From a virus: a stretch of DNA of 26,638 nt. Numbering within the stretch: the first letter of the stretch is position 1; the number at the start of each line of letters is the position of its first letter. Of this stretch, positions 8,256 to 17,583 are shown one piece after another. The DNA is taken from IMG/VR virus record IMGVR_UViG_3300008107_000123, positions 41,630 to 68,267 of that record. The stretch is one strand, 5' to 3'. Under the pieces are notes generated by a model. It did no database searches. It was not told the DNA's origin and saw nothing but the letters and a program-made list of their open reading frames with translations. The position numbers and the translations under genes were made by a program.

Positions 8256-10484
8256 ATGAGGCAGATGGTCGTCGCACGACCCTTTGCCGGCGGCTACCGG
8301 ACCGACGTTCCCGACTACGCGCTCAACCCCAACGAGTGTGCGTACTCGCAGGATCTGATCTACCCCTTCGGCATCGCCCAGCAGAGGTGGGGCTGGTCGT
8401 ATGACGGGACCACGGCCGACGTCGCGGCGAACCTCGTTGGCGTCAATAGGTCGCGGTACCCAATCCCCGGTCGCACAGTGACAATCACCGCAGACGCCGA
8501 CGGTGACTTCTGGACCCACAATGCGTCCGCCGCCGGGACACTTGCCTTTAGGGATCGCGCCCCTTCCAGCGCCGTGTGGATTCCGCGCTGCATGTACAAC
8601 GGTGACGTCATTTTCTGCGCCCAAGACGGCGAGACACCGCTCCTTCGTTACTCGGGATCGCAGATGTCCGCCAGTAGCTACATGGGCTCAGGGAGCTGGA
8701 CTTTCAGCATCCCCAACGGTTCCTCGACTATCAAAGTCAACACATCGGTTTCGTGGCCTGCTGGCCCAGATCCGGATCCTTTCCCGCCAACGACAGACGT
8801 TCCGGCATTCGTGTATGTCGACCGTTGGAACGCGACGACGTTCGGTGCATTTGCTCCCATCCCGAAAGTGAGTTTGCGCGCTCTTGCGACCGCCAACTCC
8901 ACCATCTCTGGCAACACCTTCATATCCCAACTGACTCTTGAGGCGGTGAGAAACAACCAAGGTTCCGCGACTTATGGGACTCTCGTTTCCTCACTGAAGG
9001 TGCTTCCGGTGGGTTTCGCGTGGCCCGGGGTATCCATCAACGACACAGGTTCTGTCGTGAGCCGTGCGAGCGCGGTCTACACCCTTGAGGGCGTGAACCT
9101 TTCGGGTATTCCCCTCATCGACAGCAGCAAGGACTACCTGGACGCGCTACTTGTGATCAACCCGACTAACGGGGGCGATCACTACATCACGAACGTCAAC
9201 TCTTACACGGCGACGACAATCAACGGCGACTACTTCCCGTCGTGGTCGGTGAACAACACCCAGTACCGAATCCTGCGCCGCTTGCCGTTCAAGGACGCGA
9301 CCGTCCACAAGAACTCGTTGTGGGGTACGGGCGTCAAGCAGTACCCCAACCGTGTCTACGTTGCCCCACCGCTCTGGAACATGGGCATACCGCCGGGTGC
9401 AGTTGAGCCGTGGGATCCCATGGACGGGTTCCAAGACATTGACGAGTTCACCCTTACTCCCATCGATGTCCCATCGCGTTACGACACCGACCCGGTTGTC
9501 GCCCTCCTTCCCACCCCGGGACCGCTGCTCGTCCTCAAGGGGGCGTCGGTGTACGGGATCTACGGAACCTATCCCAGCTATGAGCAGACGATCCTCACGA
9601 CGGGCGCCGGGTGTATTGACCTCCGCTCTGCAATATCGGTCGACGGCATCGCCTACTGGGCAGGCCGTGACGGCGTCTTCATGTACACGGGCGGACAGAT
9701 CGTTCCGATTAGCCGCGGTCGGATCGAGCGCGAGTGGCAGGCGCTCATGCGTGGCTATGTGCAGGGGACCTCGTATGTGTCTGCCGCTGTGGTCGCAGGC
9801 CACCTGATCATCTCTGCTGGCGGACTGACCAGCACCGCCACCAGTGAAGCCAAGATCGGGCCCGACTCTTCCAATCCGACGGAGCGCACCTTCATCTACG
9901 ACCTCGAGGCGAGGCAGTGGACGTCGCGGATGAGCAACGCCCGCATCCGCAACATGGCGTCGGTGCGCGTGCCGGGTGAGGTCGACTCGATCTTCGCCGT
10001 GAGCGACGACCGGCAGGGTCGGGTCATCGACCTCACGCCGACGATCACCGGCACCAAGTGTACGAACCGCGCGTCGCAGACACTGGCTGACGCCGACTCC
10101 ACCGACGCGGCCGGCACGGGCCCGCGCCTGCGGGCGTGGTCGTCGGCATCCCTTGCTCAGGCAAGCGGGATCGAGGGCGAGGCCCGCATGATGGACATGT
10201 CGATCCACACGAACCTCTACGACTCCGGCACGCCGGCCACCGCGTCTCTTGCGATCAGCACCGCGCATGGCGAATCGCTGAACCAGGACGCGACGGCGGT
10301 CGTGGTTCATTCACCGGTTGCAGGAGACAACACAGACCGCGTCGACCGCAGCAAGCGCCGCATCAACCGGACCGGCCGCCTGCATCAGCTTCGCGTCGAC
10401 CTTGCGACGACATCCGCAACGACCAAGAAGACGCAGATCCCCGAAGTCACGGCGACTTTCCGTGACAACCGGAGGATGACATGA
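8256..10484 (+). CDS. Tail nozzle / DNA-stabilisation protein (P22 gp10-like)
   Basis: 742 residues from the ATG one base after the adaptor stop. The frame is open further upstream, but that part runs inside the adaptor gene and is not used. The N-terminus (RPFAGGYRTDVPDYALNPNECAYSQDLI) is typical of phage proteins that begin a beta-propeller-like nozzle. Around residues 430-480 is YGTYPSYEQTILTTGAGCID followed by VDGIAYWAGRDGVFMYTGG, a signature region I associate with gp10-type hub/nozzle proteins (Gly-Cys-x-Leu/Arg, then WxGRDGVF). The C-terminal 250 residues are beta-rich. In P22-like tails this protein continues the channel below the adaptor and helps to keep the DNA in. Its presence, with no tape-measure gene, supports podoviral form. 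Confidence 0.75.
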   Translation: MRQMVVARPFAGGYRTDVPDYALNPNECAYSQDLIYPFGIAQQRWGWSYDGTTADVAANLVGVNRSRYPIPGRTVTITADADGDFWTHNASAAGTLAFRDRAPSSAVWIPRCMYNGDVIFCAQDGETPLLRYSGSQMSASSYMGSGSWTFSIPNGSSTIKVNTSVSWPAGPDPDPFPPTTDVPAFVYVDRWNATTFGAFAPIPKVSLRALATANSTISGNTFISQLTLEAVRNNQGSATYGTLVSSLKVLPVGFAWPGVSINDTGSVVSRASAVYTLEGVNLSGIPLIDSSKDYLDALLVINPTNGGDHYITNVNSYTATTINGDYFPSWSVNNTQYRILRRLPFKDATVHKNSLWGTGVKQYPNRVYVAPPLWNMGIPPGAVEPWDPMDGFQDIDEFTLTPIDVPSRYDTDPVVALLPTPGPLLVLKGASVYGIYGTYPSYEQTILTTGAGCIDLRSAISVDGIAYWAGRDGVFMYTGGQIVPISRGRIEREWQALMRGYVQGTSYVSAAVVAGHLIISAGGLTSTATSEAKIGPDSSNPTERTFIYDLEARQWTSRMSNARIRNMASVRVPGEVDSIFAVSDDRQGRVIDLTPTITGTKCTNRASQTLADADSTDAAGTGPRLRAWSSASLAQASGIEGEARMMDMSIHTNLYDSGTPATASLAISTAHGESLNQDATAVVVHSPVAGDNTDRVDRSKRRINRTGRLHQLRVDLATTSATTKKTQIPEVTATFRDNRRMT

Positions 10485-11068
10485 GTACGCAGTTCTCATG
10501 GGGCTTCCCCGAGGACGGTGCGGGCGTCGACGTCATGGCTCCGCAGCCCGAGGCCATGATCCGCGAAGCCTTGCGCGTCGGCGTCAACGCATCGACGTTT
10601 CCCCCGATGGAAGCCTCGCCAAACGGTCAAGGTTCCTCGGGGCTTGGCATCCAGAACGTCAAGCGCGGGTACCTCAACCTGGTCGTCCCCTACGACAGCT
10701 CCGTCGTCGGGGTGGACTTCCAGACCTCATCCAAGAGTTTCGTTGATGTCAGCGCGGAGCTGACCGGGTCGCTTCTGACCTCGGGACGGCCGGTCATGAT
10801 CATGATCCGCTGCGGTGAGAATGGGTCACTCGGCGCTAGCGACACCGTCTACTTCAGCGTGCGTATCGACGGTGCCGAGGTAACCGGGAGCCTCGGGCTC
10901 GTCTACAAGAAGGCCGGTCCCGTCCCGATGACGACGGGAGTGTGGTTCGCGCAGCCGAGCGCCGGGACCCACACCTACTCCATGGTCTGGAAGGTCGACG
11001 CGCTTGCCACGACGACGCCGCTCATGACCCGCTCCTCCCGTCCCTTCCTGACAGTGGTGGAACTGTGA
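10481..11068 (+). CDS. Beta-rich virion protein, unknown (possible tail accessory)
   Basis: 195 residues; ATG overlaps the nozzle stop (ATGA) and GGAGG lies 6 bases upstream. The sequence looks like a beta-sandwich (RGYLNLVVPYDSSVVGVDFQT, MIMIRCGENGSLG, VYFSVRIDGAEVTGSLGLVYKK) followed by THTYSMVWKVDA near the end, a pattern seen in C-terminal carbohydrate-binding or fibre-head domains. No cysteine pairs or metal motif. It may be a tail knob or receptor-contact protein. I do not recognise a family. Confidence 0.5.
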   Translation: MSTQFSWGFPEDGAGVDVMAPQPEAMIREALRVGVNASTFPPMEASPNGQGSSGLGIQNVKRGYLNLVVPYDSSVVGVDFQTSSKSFVDVSAELTGSLLTSGRPVMIMIRCGENGSLGASDTVYFSVRIDGAEVTGSLGLVYKKAGPVPMTTGVWFAQPSAGTHTYSMVWKVDALATTTPLMTRSSRPFLTVVEL

Positions 11069-11970
11069 GTACCAACTACTTCAACCCGATCACCTACATA
11101 CCGCGCGCCCCGACGCAGACGCCGGTTCGGCTGCCGAACCAGACGTCGGTTACGTTGCCAACAGCGAACCCCAACTGGACGACCGTAACGGGCTACTCGC
11201 CCATTGGTCCGAACAATCAGGCTGCCGCGCCGAACCAAGGGAACATCGCGTCATTGGCTGCTGGCCTCTACGGATCGGGCACGCCTGGGCAGCCGGGGTA
11301 CGTCCCGGGCTTGAACGAGCGCGTTGCGACGCAACTCGGTCAGGCGCGCAACAACGCACGCGACGCCCTTCGAGGCTTCGGCGGCGTCTCGTTCCGCGCC
11401 GACGACCCGTCGACGCCGAACGTCGATGAGTCACTGATGATGGACTACAGGCCCGACCAGCTCGGCAGGAACGAGCGTCAGGCTGTTCTCAGCGCCCGCG
11501 CTCAGGCGAACGCTCGAGGGATGCTTAGTTCTGGGTTCGCTGATCAGATGGTCGGGTCCGCCCTCCAGCGCGTTGGCGAGCAGGCCCGCGCCATCGTGAA
11601 CCAGTACTCGAACCAGATCAACGAGATCGCCAACCGGAACTTCGATCCGTTGACCGGCCTTGCCGTTCAGACGCTCGGCCAGATCCAGAGCCTGTATGGC
11701 GCTGACACGCAGTGGGCTGCAACTCAGGAACTTCAGCGGCCAGCGCCGACGCCGGCTGCTACGCCGCCTGCGTCGGAGCCCGTGTCTGCAACTCCTCCTC
11801 CCCCGTCAACTCCCGCCCGCGCATCAGGGTCGACCCTCTGGTCGGGTAGGTCGCAGCCGACGACAACGTGGGCCGATAGCCAGTTCGGCCCCGGCAACTA
11901 CCGGATCGTGCAGGAGTCGCAAATCGTCAATGGACGTCGCGTCCCCAAGTGGGTAGTGAGGGCTAGGTAG
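11065..11970 (+). CDS. Probable internal or tail protein with C-terminal GNY module
   Basis: 301 residues from the GTG at the TGTGA junction with the previous gene (MSTNYFNPITY). An ATG at 10942 is in frame but lies inside the preceding gene and is rejected. The N-terminus is Pro/Thr/Asn-rich. Residues about 75-225 are Ala/Gln/Arg-rich and helical (NERVATQLGQARNNARDALRGF; RQAVLSARAQANARGMLSSG), as in internal or ejection proteins. Then comes a Pro/Ala-rich linker (about 230-255) and a 45-residue C-terminal module, LWSGRSQPTTTW with FGPGNYRIVQE, that is also found inside the next gene. The gene order (after the nozzle, before the large ejection-like protein) suggests an ejection-related virion protein. 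Confidence 0.5.
   Translation: MSTNYFNPITYIPRAPTQTPVRLPNQTSVTLPTANPNWTTVTGYSPIGPNNQAAAPNQGNIASLAAGLYGSGTPGQPGYVPGLNERVATQLGQARNNARDALRGFGGVSFRADDPSTPNVDESLMMDYRPDQLGRNERQAVLSARAQANARGMLSSGFADQMVGSALQRVGEQARAIVNQYSNQINEIANRNFDPLTGLAVQTLGQIQSLYGADTQWAATQELQRPAPTPAATPPASEPVSATPPPPSTPARASGSTLWSGRSQPTTTWADSQFGPGNYRIVQESQIVNGRRVPKWVVRAR
11833..11967 (+). repeat. GNY protein module, copy 1
   Basis: The last ~45 codons of the 301-residue protein: [LV]W[ST]GR, then a PxTTT segment, then FGxGNY followed by [IV]xxE. The same order and spacing recurs in the next gene (12363-12473). See that entry; the similarity is at protein level. Confidence 0.6.
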
Positions 11971-11972
11971 AC

Positions 11973-13604
11973 ATGGCACGCCGACGCAGGTACCCCCAGT
12001 TCCGCCTTCCCACCGACAACGGGTTCATCCCGCAGGCGAACTTCGACGCCCCTGGTGGCCCGCGCTTGGTGACCCAGCCGCGCCCGGGGCGCGTCGTGCG
12101 CGAGCGTATGGACACGCCGGAGTTCGCCCTCCCGAACGTCGGTGGCCTGCGCGTCGTGCGCCGCCGCGTCGGCAACGGGGTCCGTGACCTGGTCATGGAT
12201 CAGCAGGGGAACGTCCTCCTCAACATTGCGGGCACCGGAGCGCGCCCGACGATCCAGCGGTCCAACACCGGACCCGATGGCCGCGGGCGCCTTGTCGTCA
12301 GGCGTCCCGGGGCTGCCCCCGGGGCCGGTGCCGCTCCCACCGGCCCCGGCGCGGGCGGCGACGTCGTTTGGACGGGGCGCGTCAACCCGAACACCACGAC
12401 CCTCAACACTCGCTTTGGCGAAGGCAACTACGTCGTCGCACAGGAGAACGGTCGTTACGTCGTGCGCCGCAAGCCCGTCACTGCGCCGGGCCCGCCCGAC
12501 CCCTACGCGGACTACAACGACTACCCCTTCATCAAGAACTACTTGAGGGGGATGGACGACACTTACACGGGCTTCCAGAACTACCTCACCAATACCTACA
12601 ACCCGCAGATCACCGCAGCGTCGCAGGCGCTGACCGCGCAGCGGCTGGCGGCCGGCGGGTCGTACAACAACGCGATCCAGAACTACGCGGGCTCGGCCGG
12701 CAACGTCGCCGCTGCGATGACCACGCCGCAGGTGGCGGGCATGACCGGCGGCACGGTCCAGGCTCCGAACCAGAACGCGCTCGGCGCCGCGCAGTCGATG
12801 GCAGCGACGGCCGCCGCCGCCCGCAATATCGACGCCGGAGCGCGCACCGCGCTCGGCGGGCTCGAGGCCGAGAAGATGGGTCAGTCGTTTCTCGGATCGG
12901 CCATGGGCTACGGAGCCGGGCTCCTCAACCAGTACGGCCAGAAGCGCCAGTCCGAGCGGCTGAAGATGGATCAGTGGATCGCGGAGCAGAAGGCCGCCGA
13001 GAAGGCCGCGAAGGACAAGATGGATCTGGAGATGCTGAAGCTTGATCAGTCGATGATCAACTCGCTGATCGTCTCTGGTGACCGGGCTGCGGCACGCGCT
13101 GTGACCCAGCGCGGTCAGGACATCGCTGCTGCGGATGACGCCGCAGACAACGCCCGCGCCGGCCAGTTGCAGCCAAGCGACCTCTTGCGCGGTTACAGCA
13201 AGCTGCCAAAGGGCGCAGGCGCTAAGTGGCGTAAGCCGGGTGCGGTGCAGGATGCGAACGGCGACTGGTGGAACCCGAAGCCGGGCGGTTCGGGTGGCGG
13301 TTCTGGCGGCGCTCCGTCTGACTCTGCTCGGGCTGCTCGCATCAATGACTTCAAGAACAAGTGGTCACCGGGTGAGACTGACCCAGCGACGGGTCAGGCG
13401 AAGCCCTCTACTTGGGGTAAGACGCCACAGCAAAGGATTTCTGCTGCTGCGGTCTTCATCAAGACGAACATCAGCCTCTTCCCCACCCTCAAGAAGGGTA
13501 AGCGCGGCGAGGTCGACAGTTTCTTGATCTTGGCTGGAGTCACTAACAAGAACGTCAGGAACGCGATCATCGACCAGGCGATCCAGTTGGTCGGCCGTGG
13601 CTAG
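11973..13604 (+). CDS. Probable internal virion (ejection) protein with internal GNY module
   Basis: 543 residues; ATG two bases after the previous stop. Order: a basic N-terminus (MARRRRYP); two short beta-like stretches (FALPNVGGLRVVRRR; LVMDQQGNVLLNIAG); Gly/Ala/Pro linker (about 105-130); the GNY module VWTGRVNPNTTTLNTRFGEG (about 131-167); an Ala/Gln/Asn-rich helical domain (about 190-320); a strongly charged coiled-coil-like helix with QWIAEQKAAEKAAKDKMDLE (about 330-355); a Gly-rich linker (about 430-450); and a small C-terminal helical domain ending IDQAIQLVGRG. Linkers, Ala/Gln helices and coiled coils are typical of proteins that travel from capsid into the cell envelope with the DNA. 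There is no enzymatic motif. Confidence 0.55.
   Translation: MARRRRYPQFRLPTDNGFIPQANFDAPGGPRLVTQPRPGRVVRERMDTPEFALPNVGGLRVVRRRVGNGVRDLVMDQQGNVLLNIAGTGARPTIQRSNTGPDGRGRLVVRRPGAAPGAGAAPTGPGAGGDVVWTGRVNPNTTTLNTRFGEGNYVVAQENGRYVVRRKPVTAPGPPDPYADYNDYPFIKNYLRGMDDTYTGFQNYLTNTYNPQITAASQALTAQRLAAGGSYNNAIQNYAGSAGNVAAAMTTPQVAGMTGGTVQAPNQNALGAAQSMAATAAAARNIDAGARTALGGLEAEKMGQSFLGSAMGYGAGLLNQYGQKRQSERLKMDQWIAEQKAAEKAAKDKMDLEMLKLDQSMINSLIVSGDRAAARAVTQRGQDIAAADDAADNARAGQLQPSDLLRGYSKLPKGAGAKWRKPGAVQDANGDWWNPKPGGSGGGSGGAPSDSARAARINDFKNKWSPGETDPATGQAKPSTWGKTPQQRISAAAVFIKTNISLFPTLKKGKRGEVDSFLILAGVTNKNVRNAIIDQAIQLVGRG
12363..12473 (+). repeat. GNY protein module, copy 2
   Basis: Codes for VWTGRVNPNTTTL, then RFGEGNYVVAQENGRYVVRR, matching the C-terminus of the preceding gene product in the order W-[ST]-GR, PxTTT, FGxGNY, [IV]xxE, R-V. 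Here it lies between linkers and not at the C-terminus. Suggests intragenomic duplication or recombination of a domain. No known function recognised. Confidence 0.6.
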
Positions 13605-16600
13605 CAACCCGCTTGTCGGAGTACTCCAGCGTTCGGGGATTAGCCGACCCGCGCCAAAGGCGCCGCAGAAGCGCAGCCCGCAGAAGCGCACTGACGGCGG
13701 TCGCATACTCCTTGTCGATAAGAAGGGCCGCTCTGTTCGCGTTGCTGGACCGCCGGCGCCGGTAAAGCTTCCCGGCGGTGGCTATGCGCGTATCGGGACT
13801 CAGGTTATCCGCGTTGACCAGTTGCCGAAGAGACGTACACCGGCACCGAAGAAGACTGTTGCTCCTCGCGTGGAGCGCGGGTCCGTCATCCCATTCGTGT
13901 CAGTCGGCGGGCGCCGCATCCCCCTTTGGCAGCCTATCGACGACAGCGGTCGCGAACTCCCGAGGAACATCACTGAGTCAGAGCGCCGCGCAGTCCAGTA
14001 CGCGCGCATTCGCGCTGGCAATCAGCGTGCTGCGCTCCGTGACCAAGGCAACGTCGTCACCAACTACATCGGTGAGACGGCCAGCAACCTTGCGGGGCAA
14101 ACGGCCAAGTTCATCGCTGGCGCTCCGGTCGCCATTGCCGCACCGATCATCGGGACCGCCCGTGACCTGTTCACGGCCACGAACCCGGTATCGCTCACCT
14201 ACGCCAACAAGCAGGAAGGCCGCCAGGCAACCAAGCGACTTGTGACCCGCCCTGCCGACTTCGCGGAGAACGTCGGCCGGCAGACCGTTGACCTTGCGAC
14301 CAACTTCGTCAAGGACCCGCTCGGGACATTCCGCGAGCGCCCGCTCGAAGTCATCCTTACCTTTATGGGCGGGAAGTCGGTGGTGGGGTCCGCGACGGGT
14401 GCCACTTCCCGCACTGTTGGCCGTACCGGACGCCTTGCCCGTGACATCAAGCAGGGCGGCGGCGTCCGTGGCGCCCGCCAGATCAGGCGGAGCCGCCCGA
14501 CCAAGTTGCCGCCCGGTGCGGAGAAGCGGTTCCGTAGCGCGCTTGAGAGCATTGACGACGACCTGCAGGCGTTCGGTTCGGTATTCGGCAAGCGTGCGTA
14601 CCGCGCCAGCCAGCGTGCCGCTGACTTCGGCAGCAAGTCAACGCTGCCCGGCGCCCCTCGCTCCCGGGGCACGCGCACCGTAACCCCTGAGGCCATTGAG
14701 GTTGACGGCCGCATCGTCCGACCTGCAAAGGACATCGAAGTCCCACTGCGCCCGCGGTCCGCTGACCCGATCACTCGCGCAACCCAGCGCCGGGTCTACG
14801 AGCCGATCCGCCGCACCCTTGGCCTTCAGCCCTCCTACCAGTCACTTTCCCGCAAGGACGCTTTGGGCGCGGGATACCAAGTTCTTGAGGACCGCTCCAA
14901 GATCGTTGGTGCCGTCGCAGCTCCCTACATCTCCTCGCTTCGCGCGATCAAGGGCACGGGGAAGAAGGACGGCCTGCCAGCGTCTGAGGTTGAACTGGTC
15001 AGCGAACTGCGCGACCTTGTCCTTTCTGGCAAGGCGCAGCCTATCCGTGGCAGCCGCCGCTTCGGTCTTGATCGCGAGATTGAGAACGTCAAGCGCACCC
15101 TCGCAACCGACGGTTTGTCGCCCAAGGAACGCACGCGCTACGAAGGACGCCTTGAGCGCCTAGAGGCGATCCCCGAAGAGTGGCTTGACCCAGAGACGCG
15201 CCCAGCGCGTGTGCAGCGGGTCATCGACACTGCTCGTCCGCTGTATGAGGGTTCGACCGCCATGAAGTTGAGGAGCCGCGTCATCAGCCCCTCGGCTGCA
15301 CAGTTCGCTGGTGAGCGCCCACTCATCCAGGCGCTGGGCGGAACGTCGGTTATGCGCGCCAAGGCGCAGGCCGCTGGCGACAAGCCCGCCATCAAGGCGA
15401 TCAATGAGGAGGCGCTCCAGCGGAGTACGCGCTACCAGGCAGCCGCTGCACGCCTTGAGGACATCGACGCCGAGATCGCCGCACGCAAGGCTGCCGGCGT
15501 GAAGGTCGGGAAGGATCTCCAGCGCCAGCGCAAGGCTGCGAAGGGCGAGGAGAGGCGGGCCAAGGACTTTGCCAAGAGCAAGATGTATGTGGGCTACGAC
15601 GAGGATGAAGTGGCCCGCCTTGAGCCCGGAACCTACGTCCCGCAGCGCCCCATGTTCGAGGAGCGGCAGGGTTTTATGCGGACGGTCTTTGGCCGTCGTC
15701 CGGTGTCACAGAGCATCGCTGCCCGCGTGTCCTCTGCGCGAATGGCGCCACAGCGGGATAGGTTCAACGCAGGAACCCTCTACGAGCGCGGTGATGTCGG
15801 TGCGACCCCGAACCTCCCTATCACCGCGTTCACGGAGGCCACTGACTCTGTGGTCCGCTCGGAGCAGGCTGCGGGGATCATCGACCGGAACGCCCTCAAG
15901 GACGCGGAGACGGGCCAGCTCATCACCGGGCGGTCCGCTGAGAAGTTGGTGGAACGCAACCCCAAGGACTTCCAGCTCGTCACTCAGGCCCAGCTCGCCA
16001 AGATATCCACCGCGTCGATTGACACCCCCGCGGGTGCGCGCCTAGCTAAGGCAATTGACGAGTCGAACATCCCGGGCGCTGGTCAGAAGTATGTGATTCC
16101 GAAGTCTGTCTATGAAGGCTGGGTCACCGCTCTTGGCCCCTCCCCCACGCGCACCGGTCGCGCCGTCGACTACTTGGTGTCTCTTTGGAAGGGCAACGTG
16201 CTGGCGCTCAACCCGCGCTGGTACATCATCAACATGGTCGGTATGTGGGGCCAGTTCGCGCTTGGCGCGGGAGCCGACCTGCAGGCGATCTCCATGGCCC
16301 GCAACCCGGCACTCCTCACTGCGCTGCCTGGCCGGATCGCGTGGCGCGGCCTTCCTGAGGAGATGGGTGAGTACGCCCGTCGCTCGTCTGGCCTGCCCTC
16401 GCGCAACGTGTACCAGCGAATCATCTACAAGGGCTTCGAGATCAATGAGATGTTCGAGTCCGTCCCGCGCAAGGCGATGTTCTGGCACGCGGCAAAGCAG
16501 GGGCTGCGCGACGCAAACATCATCGGCCCGGGGCCGGTAAGCGAGGCCCGTCTCGCCGCCGCGTGGCTGGACGTTGCGAAGAGCGCAGCGAAGGGTGACA

Positions 16601-17583
16601 CGGGCGCCAACCAGATCATCGACGAGGCGATACTCGTCACCGAGCGGTTCATGGGCAACTACTCCCGGTACAACGGGTTTGAGAAAGCCGTCATGCGGCG
16701 CGTGTTCCCGTTCTACGGATGGATGCGCTCAATCCACCGCTTGGCTTTTGCCCTCCCCTTCAAGCACCCTAAGCGTGCCGCACTCCTCGGGATCGGTTCG
16801 ATGATGGCTTACGACCTCTATGGACTTGAGGCGAGTGAGTCCGCATACAGCCGTCCCGGTGCGATCATGTGGGGCGGGAACCTGCTGACCAATGTAGGCC
16901 CGGCCAACATCTTCGAGTCGGCTCGAGACAGCTCAGATTTCGTTGTCCGCTTCGGCGAGAGGGTCCAGACGGCAGGCAACGACCCGCTTGCATTCGTCGG
17001 TCGCACGGCAACGGACCTCATTCGCTTCGGCGCGCAGCAGGCGGGTCCGGTGTTCGGTGAGCTTTACACCGCTGTCAGCGGAGAGACGCCCGCCGGCGTG
17101 CCGCTCAGGTTCAGCCCGGGCTCACAGGCGCGCTTTGACACGGGGACCGGGAACGTCATTTCATCCAGTCCGACAACGGGTGGTAACCGTTTCGACCGTC
17201 AGGAGACTGACCTCGCTGACCGCGTGATCCGCGCCTTCACACCGCAGGCGCCAACCCTGCGTCGATTCCTCGCAGGCGGAGAGCCCTACGAGGATGCGTC
17301 GATGCAGCAGTTGTTCTCCTACTGGTACGGAGGCCGGAAGCCGGAAGAGACTGCTCGCCTGGTAGCGCCCGACCCACGCATCCCATCGTCTGTGCCGCGC
17401 GACGCCATGGCCTTCATCACAGGGCTCGCTGGTTTCCCGACGACGCGCGTCGACCGAACGCGCACCCCCGGCGCTCAGGCGTACCGATCGCAGGTCCGGA
17501 CGGTCCGCGCACGAACGCGGAATAGGAACGCGCTCAAGCGCGGAGAGAATCAGGCGCGTGCCGCCAAGAGGAAGGAAGGGTAG
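13597..17583 (+). CDS. Large internal virion / ejection protein (1328 residues)
   Basis: The largest gene, from a GTG that overlaps the previous stop region. The N-terminal ~130 residues are basic and Pro-rich, then a hydrophobic stretch FIAGAPVAIAAPIIGTARDLF (about 171-192). A long Arg/Lys/Ala-rich region follows. Around 869-895 is WKGNVLALNPRWYIINMVGM with more hydrophobic residues, and at about 1030-1045 MRRVFPFYGWMRSIHR. Phrases of the LNPRWY and RRVFPFYxWxR type recur in the C-terminal parts of very large phage internal proteins. The hydrophobic segments could interact with the host membrane during DNA ejection. No complete catalytic motif was found by eye, so peptidoglycan activity may be supplied by the next gene. 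Role is inferred from size, position and the aromatic motifs. Confidence 0.65.
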   Translation: MASNPLVGVLQRSGISRPAPKAPQKRSPQKRTDGGRILLVDKKGRSVRVAGPPAPVKLPGGGYARIGTQVIRVDQLPKRRTPAPKKTVAPRVERGSVIPFVSVGGRRIPLWQPIDDSGRELPRNITESERRAVQYARIRAGNQRAALRDQGNVVTNYIGETASNLAGQTAKFIAGAPVAIAAPIIGTARDLFTATNPVSLTYANKQEGRQATKRLVTRPADFAENVGRQTVDLATNFVKDPLGTFRERPLEVILTFMGGKSVVGSATGATSRTVGRTGRLARDIKQGGGVRGARQIRRSRPTKLPPGAEKRFRSALESIDDDLQAFGSVFGKRAYRASQRAADFGSKSTLPGAPRSRGTRTVTPEAIEVDGRIVRPAKDIEVPLRPRSADPITRATQRRVYEPIRRTLGLQPSYQSLSRKDALGAGYQVLEDRSKIVGAVAAPYISSLRAIKGTGKKDGLPASEVELVSELRDLVLSGKAQPIRGSRRFGLDREIENVKRTLATDGLSPKERTRYEGRLERLEAIPEEWLDPETRPARVQRVIDTARPLYEGSTAMKLRSRVISPSAAQFAGERPLIQALGGTSVMRAKAQAAGDKPAIKAINEEALQRSTRYQAAAARLEDIDAEIAARKAAGVKVGKDLQRQRKAAKGEERRAKDFAKSKMYVGYDEDEVARLEPGTYVPQRPMFEERQGFMRTVFGRRPVSQSIAARVSSARMAPQRDRFNAGTLYERGDVGATPNLPITAFTEATDSVVRSEQAAGIIDRNALKDAETGQLITGRSAEKLVERNPKDFQLVTQAQLAKISTASIDTPAGARLAKAIDESNIPGAGQKYVIPKSVYEGWVTALGPSPTRTGRAVDYLVSLWKGNVLALNPRWYIINMVGMWGQFALGAGADLQAISMARNPALLTALPGRIAWRGLPEEMGEYARRSSGLPSRNVYQRIIYKGFEINEMFESVPRKAMFWHAAKQGLRDANIIGPGPVSEARLAAAWLDVAKSAAKGDTGANQIIDEAILVTERFMGNYSRYNGFEKAVMRRVFPFYGWMRSIHRLAFALPFKHPKRAALLGIGSMMAYDLYGLEASESAYSRPGAIMWGGNLLTNVGPANIFESARDSSDFVVRFGERVQTAGNDPLAFVGRTATDLIRFGAQQAGPVFGELYTAVSGETPAGVPLRFSPGSQARFDTGTGNVISSSPTTGGNRFDRQETDLADRVIRAFTPQAPTLRRFLAGGEPYEDASMQQLFSYWYGGRKPEETARLVAPDPRIPSSVPRDAMAFITGLAGFPTTRVDRTRTPGAQAYRSQVRTVRARTRNRNALKRGENQARAAKRKEG

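Noticed and set aside
2043-10310. Long minus-strand reading frames opposite the structural genes (for example 2043-3020, 5212-6675, 7076-8257 and 9147-10310)
   Set aside because: They lie entirely opposite well-supported phage genes, have Arg/Gly/Val/Leu-rich artefact composition with no domain pattern, and arise from the high GC content.
10942-11064. Upstream extension of the 301-residue virion protein to 10942
   Set aside because: It would overlap the preceding gene by 127 bases; the GTG at the TGTGA junction fits the pattern of the operon.
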